Position numbers and translations under genes: made by a program. Shown here one piece after another: positions 1 through 4,848 of a stretch of 8,075 nt of DNA; positions within the stretch are counted from its first letter, which is position 1; every line of letters begins with the position of its first letter. The DNA is from Syntrophomonadaceae bacterium (GTDB taxonomy: Bacteria; Bacillota; Syntrophomonadia; Syntrophomonadales; Syntrophomonadaceae), in assembly GCA_028686565.1 (NCBI GenBank), contig JAQUBU010000091.1:1-8075 (forward strand), written 5' to 3'. A model generated the notes under the pieces. It saw nothing but the letters and a program-made list of their open reading frames with translations, did no database searches and was not told the origin of the DNA.

Positions 1-194
1 CCATAATAGAATACAATGAAACAACCCAGGTGATCACCCTCAACATACTCACCAAGTATGTAGTATTCACCCTCACGTTTTTTATTTTTTTTAACATTAA
101 AACCACCGGTCAACTCCCGACAGAATTGGGGCGGTATGCGATTTACTGCCCGATCAAGCATATCTGAAAACTCATTAAAAGAAAGTTTGGCCAT
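1..194 (-). CDS. Metallopeptidase family protein (Zincin_1/DUF1025-like), N-terminal part only
   Basis: Only the first 64 codons are in the window; the gene runs off the left edge. The ATG at 194-192 is preceded on the minus strand by AGGGAG, about nine bases upstream. The peptide begins MAKLSFNEFSDMLDRAVNRI, continues IPPQFCRELTGGFNV, and then carries LGEY and IVFYYG blocks. This order (an 'F-E-M-L' helix, a 'P-x-x-F-x-x-E-L-x-G-G' segment, then 'LGEY...YYG') is what I know from the small minimal-metallopeptidase family PF06262 of Clostridia. The diagnostic HExxH zinc motif lies further downstream in these proteins and so cannot be seen here. The gene starts 36 bases after the sod stop codon on the same strand, so co-transcription is likely. 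Substrate and function are unknown even for full-length relatives. The family call rests on recalled N-terminal similarity only. Confidence 0.6.
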   Translation of the reverse strand, partial: MAKLSFNEFSDMLDRAVNRIPPQFCRELTGGFNVKKNKKREGEYYILGEYVEGDHLGCFIVFYY

Positions 195-221
195 TCTATA
201 TTCTCCCTAACCACCTCGTGC

Positions 222-251
222 GCATTGATGCTATTTATTTTGCATCAATGC
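222..251. repeat. Perfect 10-bp inverted repeat spanning the sod stop codon
   Basis: GCATTGATGC (222-231) pairs perfectly with GCATCAATGC (242-251) across a 10-base AT-rich loop. It covers the last codons and stop of sod and lies just before the metallopeptidase ribosome binding site. There is no T-tract on either side, so it is not a standard rho-independent terminator. It could be a weak or attenuating terminator, or a 3' stabilising or processing stem between the two genes. Confidence 0.55.
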
Positions 252-830
252 TACACGCCGGTTAACATCATCCCAGTTAACCAGGTTCCACCAGGCTTCG
301 ATCCAAGCTGCGCGTTTATTCTGGAACTTGAGGTAATATGCATGTTCCCATACATCCACAATCAGCAATGGAACCGCCCCCCACTGGGTTAGATCCTGGT
401 GTTTTTCCGCCTGCAGCACCACCAGTTTTTCAAAAATCGGGTTACAAGCAAGTATCGCCCATCCAGAACCCTCTACCGCAAGCGCGGAAGCTGAGAACAG
501 TTTTTTAAAGTTATCAAAAGAGCCGAAATCACGGTCAATCAGATCAGCTACCGCACCATTGGCCGGGCCGCCGCCGTTAGGTTTCATGTTCTCCCAGAAT
601 GTGGTGTGCAGTATATGTCCCGACCCGTGAAAAGCCAGCTCCCGCTCGATGTGTTTAATCAGAGCGAAATCTCCCTTTTCCAAAGCTTCGGCCAGCTTGT
701 TTTCCGCACTGTTCAGTCCATCAACATAGGCTTTGTGGTGCATATCATGGTGCAATCTTACTGTTTGTTCATCATAAAAGGGTTCCAGTGCATCGTAAGC
801 ATACGGTAAATCCGGTAGAATATGAGCCAT
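231..830 (-). CDS. sod: Superoxide dismutase, Fe/Mn family (Mn-like signature)
   Basis: This 199-residue cytoplasmic enzyme converts superoxide to hydrogen peroxide and oxygen. Length and motif order match the Fe/Mn family end to end. Metal ligands by alignment to E. coli SodB are His27 (in LHHDMHH), His75 (in GHILHTTFW), Asp159 and His163 (both in DVWEHAYY); the active-site Tyr is Tyr35. Gly71 sits where Fe enzymes carry Gln69, and Gln145 (in KHQD) sits where Mn enzymes carry their C-terminal Gln. This pattern is typical of Mn or cambialistic enzymes. Leu74 replaces the usual Asn before the second His ligand. I chose ATG at 830-828 because AAGGGG lies eight bases upstream. A GTG nine bases further upstream (839) would overlap that site. 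The metallopeptidase gene follows on the same strand. Whether the gene should be sodA or sodB cannot be decided from sequence, so the symbol is generic. Confidence 0.97.
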   Translation of the reverse strand: MAHILPDLPYAYDALEPFYDEQTVRLHHDMHHKAYVDGLNSAENKLAEALEKGDFALIKHIERELAFHGSGHILHTTFWENMKPNGGGPANGAVADLIDRDFGSFDNFKKLFSASALAVEGSGWAILACNPIFEKLVVLQAEKHQDLTQWGAVPLLIVDVWEHAYYLKFQNKRAAWIEAWWNLVNWDDVNRRVALMQNK

Positions 831-924
831 TACAAACACCCCTTTTCCTTAATATTCTAATTTTTGCTGGCATTAACCTTAGTCTAGCCTATTTTTAGTA
901 TTCTCGCCAACATCGTTATATAAA

Positions 925-958
925 TACCATGATGGTAGCAGCCAAAGCCAGGCTGCTA
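925..958. repeat. Two abutting palindromes upstream of sod
   Basis: TACCAT (925-930) and ATGGTA (932-937) form a perfect 6-bp palindrome around one central G. Sharing its last two bases, TAGCAGCC (936-943) pairs perfectly with GGCTGCTA (951-958) across a 7-base loop. T-rich sequence follows on the plus strand (967-977), so the second stem could end plus-strand transcription, but no plus-strand gene lies upstream of it. Alternatively the small palindrome is an operator for sod, since it lies about 100 bases upstream of the sod start codon. Confidence 0.4.
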
Positions 959-1028
959 GCTGACCATTTTTGTTTTTACCAAATTTTCCGTTAATTATTC
1001 CGTATTAAAATCTTTATTTTGATTTTGC

Positions 1029-1057
1029 TTGATTTGTTAATTAAAGCCATTTATATT
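1029..1057 (+). promoter_or_regulatory. Candidate promoter for the first DUF2382 gene
   Basis: TTGATT (1029-1034) as -35 and TATATT (1052-1057) as -10 are separated by exactly 17 bases, matching the vegetative sigma-A consensus at four and five of six positions. It would give a leader of roughly 75 bases. The whole area is AT-rich, so chance matches are likely. I saw no clear sigma-B type pair, although DUF2382 genes are often stress-regulated. Confidence 0.35.
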
Positions 1058-1138
1058 ATCACAAGCATAATATATACCAATCATAATTAATTGTGACCAG
1101 GGAAAAATAAAGACGGACTAATTTAAAGGAGGTTAATT

Positions 1139-1636
1139 ATGAAAGGTTTTTTGGGATTATTCGGCAACTCTGAAAACCAAAAGACTGAGGATGAAGGCGC
1201 AATAAAGAGCAGCGATAATTTGGAAGAGCATGAAGAAAACCACGAAGAGCAAAAATTGAAACTTCGTAAAGAAGAACTTGATGTAGCCAAGCACAAAGTT
1301 GATATCGGCATGGTAGAATTCGGAAAAGAAATTATTGAAGAACAACAGATAGTGAATGTTCCGGTTATCCGTGAAGAAGTGGTAATTGAAAGAAGGTCCG
1401 TTAATGAGCCCAGCGAGAAGCCTATTGGCGAAGATGATAATGATCATTTTAGCCTTTCTGTGGGTGAAGAAAAGGTAGACATCGGTAAACACACAATTGT
1501 GACTGGTGAAGTTACCGCTCACAAGCGGGAAGTTGAAGAAAACCGCGAAATCAAGGAAAACATCAAACGCGAAGAAGCCCGTATCAACAAGGATGGCAAT
1601 GCCAATATAGTTGATGAAAATGAACAGCTTCATTAG
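1139..1636 (+). CDS. DUF2382 (YsnF/AvaK-type) domain protein, copy 1
   Basis: This is a 165-residue, highly charged, soluble protein with no signal peptide or membrane segment. AAAGGAGG (1125-1132) lies six bases before the ATG, a near-ideal ribosome binding site. Residues 1-37 are an acidic Glu/Asn-rich lead. The rest is DUF2382: LRKEELDVAKHKVDIG followed by VNVPVIREEVVIERR, then a second, weaker copy of the same pattern beginning VGEEKVDIGKH and ending ENIKREEARI. The domain is therefore an internal duplication of about 45 residues. DUF2382 proteins are linked to general stress in bacilli and cyanobacteria, often attached to PRC-barrel domains; no PRC-barrel is present here. Biochemical role is unknown. 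A paralogue follows after a terminator. The family call is confident, the function is not. Confidence 0.88.
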   Translation: MKGFLGLFGNSENQKTEDEGAIKSSDNLEEHEENHEEQKLKLRKEELDVAKHKVDIGMVEFGKEIIEEQQIVNVPVIREEVVIERRSVNEPSEKPIGEDDNDHFSLSVGEEKVDIGKHTIVTGEVTAHKREVEENREIKENIKREEARINKDGNANIVDENEQLH

Positions 1637-1651
1637 TATTTAGTTTAAAAG

Positions 1652-1686
1652 CACCTCACAGATGAATTTTGTGAGGTGTCTTTTTT
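1652..1686 (+). terminator. Rho-independent terminator after DUF2382 copy 1
   Basis: CACCTCACA (1652-1660) pairs perfectly with TGTGAGGTG (1670-1678) over a 9-base loop, followed by TC and six T (1681-1686). This is a textbook intrinsic terminator. It sits between the two DUF2382 genes, only about 25 bases before the start codon of the second, so copy 2 is either expressed by read-through or by a promoter that must overlap this hairpin. Confidence 0.88.
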
Positions 1687-1711
1687 AATTATTAAATTGG
1701 AGGATATTCAA

Positions 1712-2152
1712 ATGTCAAATGAGCCGCAGGATCAAATAAAATTACAGGTTAGAAAAGAAGAATTGGACATAAATAAGAAATGGGCGCAAACTGGAGAAAT
1801 AAAGTGGCATAAAGAGGTGCGGATAGAAGAAAAAAACATAATTGTACCGGTAATGCATGAAGAATTAATTATAGAGAAAAAGCTTGCCGATGCAGGCTCC
1901 TCTGACCTGATTCATACTGAAACCATACGTATCCCCTTGAGAGAAGAGCGGGTCAATATTCAAAAGCAAACTTTTGATTTGGAACATGTTGAGATATATA
2001 AGCGCCAATTGCAAGAAACAGCATTAGGTGAAGCAATGTTGAAGAAGGAAGCAGTAAATATAAAAACAACCGGCAACATAGATTTGATAACAGACTCAGA
2101 AAATGACCAAATCACCCGGGTTTTTCCTGCCAGGACATCTTCTGATCAATAG
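1712..2152 (+). CDS. DUF2382 (YsnF/AvaK-type) domain protein, copy 2
   Basis: This 146-residue soluble protein is a paralogue of the previous gene. I chose ATG at 1712 because GGAGG (1699-1703) lies eight bases upstream; an earlier in-frame ATG at 1676 lies inside the terminator hairpin. The first repeat begins VRKEELDINKKWAQTGEI and contains IIVPVMHEELIIEKK. The second begins IPLREERVNIQKQTF and ends MLKKEAVNIKTTGN. Compared with copy 1 it lacks the acidic N-terminal extension, so the domain starts at about residue 9, and it has a longer polar C-terminal tail. The pair looks like a tandem duplication that has diverged strongly. A shared stress-related role is inferred from the family only. 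No clear terminator follows it before the mug remnant. Confidence 0.87.
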   Translation: MSNEPQDQIKLQVRKEELDINKKWAQTGEIKWHKEVRIEEKNIIVPVMHEELIIEKKLADAGSSDLIHTETIRIPLREERVNIQKQTFDLEHVEIYKRQLQETALGEAMLKKEAVNIKTTGNIDLITDSENDQITRVFPARTSSDQ

Positions 2153-2239
2153 TACCACTCTGGCCCTCTATTTATCCTTACGCCTTGAATAAAAATTCCC
2201 TGGAGTAAAAGTTATAACGAATATTAAAGAGGTGTTGTT

Positions 2240-2759
2240 ATGCCAGGTCAACCTTTTCAGCCTTTAGCAGATCACCTTTAACCTGGTTTGAAGGTGCTTT
2301 TTGTCGGGTTTAATCCCAGTATCCGATCTGGTGAACTTGGTCATCACTTTGCCAGCCCCAACAACCGTTTTTGGAAGCTCCTGTACGAAGCCGGAGTGAC
2401 CGCGCCTGTATAAAGCAGTTGAAGATTCCAGCTTGCTGGAGCTGGGTTATGGTCTCACCAATCTAGTGGCCCGGCCTACCCGCGCGGCTGCAGACGTAAG
2501 TGCTGCAGAATACGCTCAGGGCCGCAATTTGCTTCTTGATAAAATAAGCCTCAACCATCCCCAAGTAGTTTGTTGTGTGGGCAAGGGGGTATACCAGGTA
2601 TATGCCCGTAAAAAGCAAGCCGATTGGGGTTTCCAAAGCAGTGAAATCATCCCCGGAGTGAAGGACTTTGTTGCTCCATCCAGCAGCGGCCTGGTGCGCA
2701 TGAGGATGGAGCAGATAATATCCATATACAGCTTGTTAAATGCTTTTTTAAAGGGATAA
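2240..2759 (+). pseudogene. mug: Mug-type G/U(T) mismatch DNA glycosylase, broken by a stop and a frameshift
   Basis: The intact enzyme would remove uracil, thymine or ethenocytosine from mispairs with G. The ATG at 2240 has a purine-rich AAAGAGGTG site seven or so bases upstream. The first frame reads MPGQPFQPLADHL, then TAA (2279-2281), then PGLKVLFVGFNPSIRSGELG, and goes on through HHFASPNNRFWKLLYEAG to a second stop at 2411. Translation of the family pattern resumes one base out of frame at about 2409 (LYKAVEDSSLLELGYGLTN, then LVARPT) and runs to FVAPSSSGLV and the stop at 2757-2759. GFNPS is the family's catalytic Asn motif, and the SSSGL block corresponds to the second active-site motif. 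Joined, the pieces give about 172 residues, normal for the family. The TAA stands where a Gln (CAA) is expected before PGLKVLFVG. Two independent lesions make a pseudogene likelier than sequencing error. A separate, truncated protein from 2433 is not credible. Confidence 0.85.
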
Positions 2760-3015
2760 GTAAAGAATTTATACCTTTAAATTTATCTCCGGTTCTTTCT
2801 TTGCAGACACTGCTTTTGATTCTTTTGCTTAGCAACTGATGGGAAGTCTTTTTAGTCGAGGTAGTGGTCCACATAAATTCCTCCATTATAACTTTTATAA
2901 GTAACCGCAATTCCATCGCCATCAAGGCTTCAATTTCTTTCTGTTTATGCGATGCTTCAACAGTAACTTAGTCCGCTGCCCGACCTTTATTCTCCAACGT
3001 CTGTATTAAGAGGTG
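2760..3015. other. Gene-poor interval between the mug and methyltransferase remnants
   Basis: These 256 bases hold no intact gene. The two flanking pseudogenes converge here. The only protein-like signal is on the minus strand at 2852-2997 and is listed separately. No hairpin followed by a T-tract was seen for either converging transcript. Confidence 0.4.
2852..2997 (-). pseudogene. Possible small decayed gene, family unknown
   Basis: Directly after the methyltransferase stop, minus-strand sequence looks protein-like in two adjacent frames. From a possible TTG at 2997 it reads LENKGRAAD, meets TAA (2970-2968), and goes on VTVEASHKQKEIEAL in the same frame. One base out of frame it then reads DGDGIAVTYKSYNGGIYVDH, followed by YLD and TAA at 2854-2852. 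Restoring one base after EAL and replacing the TAA with CAA would give a continuous protein of about 48 residues. I do not recognise a family and there is no ribosome binding site before the TTG. It could also be random open sequence; the Gly/Tyr-rich end is what makes it look coding. Confidence 0.22.
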
Positions 3016-3935
3016 CTATTTGACCACCGCACAGGCTAAATGGGCGTTTTCATAGGCATAATAGTTGTCCGGGCGATTGTTGAAGTATAGCTCATTAATT
3101 TCCGGCGGGTTCAGGTTTTCTTCAAGGTGAAATCCCGCTTTGGCGAGGTCGTCAGCCAGCGTTTCCGGATTAAAAAATGTTATTATACGCTCTCCTGCTT
3201 GCTCAGCCATTATCAATATCTCTTGGGAACGTGGGGCTGATTTTTCCGGAATGAGTAAGTCAGTATCTAAATAATCAAACACAATCCTGCTGCCTGCAGA
3301 CGCTGATTCCGAAATAGTCTGCAGTACAGTAAAGACCACATCGCGTGGTAGATAGCAGGTTACTCCCAGTCAATTAAAGAAGCTTAGGCCTTCTTTGTTG
3401 TATGTTGAGCGAGCGAGCACTTCCGATATGTTTTCCTTAGCAAAGTCAGCCGGTAACAAGTGCAGGTTGGTCGGGTATACCCATCCCACTTCAGCCAAAC
3501 AGAGGCGTTTAAATTCCTGGGTGGCAGGGTGATCGATTTCAAAAACTTTCAGGTCTTCCATTACCTCAGGATGACGGAAGGCAAAGGTATCCATTCCGGC
3601 CCCCAGTATGACATATTGCCCGACTACCTGCCGGAGGGCATCGAACAATTTGTCTTCTGCATAGCGGGCGCGGCTAAGTACCAATGCCGGAGTGGCCAAG
3701 AATTGCATCATGTGTTTTAAAATAGCCGCGTCATCTGAAAAGGATGAGACAAGCTCGGGGGGCGCGAGCGTTTTAAATATCGACACGTACATCGTTTCAA
3801 AGGATTCATACTTCGATGCGCCAACCAGATCATAGGCTAGAAAATCATTAAAGATTTTCGGATTATCGATACGTGAATGATAAGCTCGCCAACAGGCTGT
3901 TTTATGGCCGTATCACTGACTTGATTTTCTTTCAT
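3016..3935 (-). pseudogene. SAM-dependent methyltransferase (TIGR00027/PPM-type), broken by a frameshift and an in-frame TGA
   Basis: The start is ATG at 3935-3933 with GGGAGGG six bases upstream. It reads MKENQVSDTAIK and loses frame at a TTTT run (plus strand 3900-3903); one missing A on the coding strand would restore TACWRAYHSRIDNPKIFNDF and the rest. The body has the SAM-binding motif LGAGMDTFAFR followed by FEIDHPATQEFKR, the signature pair of the TIGR00027 methyltransferases. At 3372-3370 the reading SFFN-TGA-LGVTCYLPRDVV shows a stop where relatives carry Trp. The same frame then continues through VFDYLDTDLLIPEKSAP to HLACAVVK and the true stop. Repaired length would be about 306 residues, normal for the family. 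Substrates of these enzymes are mostly undefined. The gene follows the ICMT gene by 29 bases and was probably its operon partner. Separate ORFs 3370-3792 and 3016-3339 are pieces of this one gene. Confidence 0.88.
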
Positions 3936-3964
3936 ATTAATCCCTCCCAATTTACTTAAGCTGT

Positions 3965-4636
3965 TTACCAAACCGATGGTATTAAACGATATGGTGTCTT
4001 TGCACAGTATTCGCGGTAGCCAGGAAGATCACGCAATAGCATTTCTTCTTCGTTTTTTATCCTGATGACTGTCCATAGTATATAAAGTAAGGCTGGCAGA
4101 ACAGCCCAGTATGAACCCAAAGCCAGGGGGGCAAATAATATCATCATTAACAGTCCCGTGTACATGGGATGGCGTATTACCCCATATGGGCCGGTTGATA
4201 TAATCTGCTGGTTCTCCTCGACCTGTAAATTGGCCGAAGCATAGCTGTTTTCCTTAAAGACAACGATAATAAAAACATAGCCCGCAAAGACCATAAGATT
4301 AGCTGCAATGACCAGCCATACCGGCACTGATGACCAGTGATAGCGAAAATCAAAACCGGGTATTATATAAGCCAGAAACGACAGGTTAAAGAAAGCAGAT
4401 GTCTTTCGCACCGATTCCTGGTCTTTAACACGTCTGCGCCGGGCGAGAAATTCAGGATTTCGTTTTTGGAAATAGATTGTAATAAAAAGGGAGAGGACCG
4501 CAAAGATCGTCAGGTAAATCCAGGCCTGCCAGTACCTCAAGGTGCCGGCAGGAAGGAAAATGACCAGCCCCATAACAAGTATCATGACGATTGGAAACAT
4601 ATAGGCTTTAAGCTTTGAGTGTTCAATTTTCTCCAT
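3965..4636 (-). CDS. Isoprenylcysteine carboxyl methyltransferase (ICMT)/PEMT-family membrane methyltransferase
   Basis: This 223-residue integral membrane protein has hydrophobic segments at about residues 12-30, 37-55, 82-94, 104-127 and 161-191. The cofactor-binding core of the family is clear: GPYGVIRHPMYTG (149-161) and, near the C-terminus, RIKNEEEMLLRDLPGYREY (192-210) followed by YRLIPSVW. Family members transfer a methyl group from SAM to a lipid-like or prenylated acceptor at the membrane. Bacterial substrates are mostly unknown, so no gene symbol is given. ATG at 4636-4634 is preceded by AGGGGGAT with a six-base gap. That start overlaps the end of an acyltransferase-like fragment by 14 bases, a classic translationally coupled arrangement. 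The broken TIGR00027-type methyltransferase follows 29 bases downstream. The gene itself looks intact, though both original neighbours are damaged. Confidence 0.9.
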   Translation of the reverse strand: MEKIEHSKLKAYMFPIVMILVMGLVIFLPAGTLRYWQAWIYLTIFAVLSLFITIYFQKRNPEFLARRRRVKDQESVRKTSAFFNLSFLAYIIPGFDFRYHWSSVPVWLVIAANLMVFAGYVFIIVVFKENSYASANLQVEENQQIISTGPYGVIRHPMYTGLLMMILFAPLALGSYWAVLPALLYILWTVIRIKNEEEMLLRDLPGYREYCAKTPYRLIPSVW

Positions 4637-4848
4637 TTCTTGATCCCCCTAATATTTCCATAGAAGATAATTCCGTTTCCATAAGGTCCAGACATCTTTC
4701 AATCTCTTCCTTTTTATGGCAAGGTTCGTAGTAACTTGCCTCCAGGGTCAGGGTTTTGTTGTAAGTGCTGGCTGCCAGCAAAATCCCTGGCGCAGCAACC
4801 GCCGGGGTGACCAGATAACCCCCCTTTATCTCATCGCAAATGCTTCTC
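4623..4848 (-). pseudogene. C-terminal remnant of an acyltransferase/condensation-like protein (tentative)
   Basis: A minus-strand frame, open from a TAG just inside the 3' end of the hydrolase gene, reads GYLVTPAVAAPGILLAASTY, then NKTLTLEASYYEPCHKKEEI and ERCLDLMETELSSM, and stops at TGA 4625-4623. There is no ATG, GTG or TTG start with a ribosome binding site, so it is a gene without a front. The pattern 'P-G-x-x-L-x-x-S-T-Y-N-x-x-L-T-L' with a trailing amphipathic helix recalls the C-terminal end of condensation or alcohol-acetyltransferase-like proteins; this is remembered similarity, not a match I can test. Its stop overlaps the ICMT start by 14 bases, implying it was once the upstream, coupled gene of that operon. 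The hydrolase gene upstream overlaps its broken end in another frame. Confidence 0.45.

Larger units (their letters stand above)
831..1138. other. Divergent intergenic region between sod and the first DUF2382 gene
   Basis: No credible gene lies in these 308 bases, which are AT-rich. On the minus strand the best promoter guess for sod is TTGGCG (910-905) and TAGACT (886-881) with an 18-base spacer; both boxes match consensus at only four of six positions, so this is weak. Two adjoining palindromes lie just upstream of it at 925-958. On the plus strand a better candidate promoter serves the gene at 1139. I looked for the inverted TTATAAT/ATTATAA arrangement of PerR boxes next to sod and did not see it. 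Confidence 0.5.

Noticed and set aside
831..839. Upstream GTG start for superoxide dismutase adding Met-Phe-Val.
   Set aside because: The GTG overlaps the likely ribosome binding site; the ATG at 830 has correct spacing and matches family length.
1157..1633. Minus-strand frame of 158 codons with a hydrophobic, Phe-rich translation.
   Set aside because: It is exactly antisense to DUF2382 copy 1; Glu/Lys-rich codons read backwards give Phe/Leu runs. It has no ribosome binding site or family pattern.
2433..2759. A stand-alone 108-codon protein starting at 2433.
   Set aside because: It is the C-terminal part of the mug remnant; family sequence continues upstream and there is no ribosome binding site at 2433.
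2647..2925. Minus-strand frame of 92 codons, containing an ATG with a GGAGG site.
   Set aside because: It runs antisense into the mug remnant and its translation has no recognisable pattern; the ribosome binding site is probably chance.
3370..3372. TGA as a selenocysteine codon in the methyltransferase.
   Set aside because: Relatives carry Trp rather than Cys there, no SECIS-like stem was evident just downstream, and a second lesion exists in the gene.
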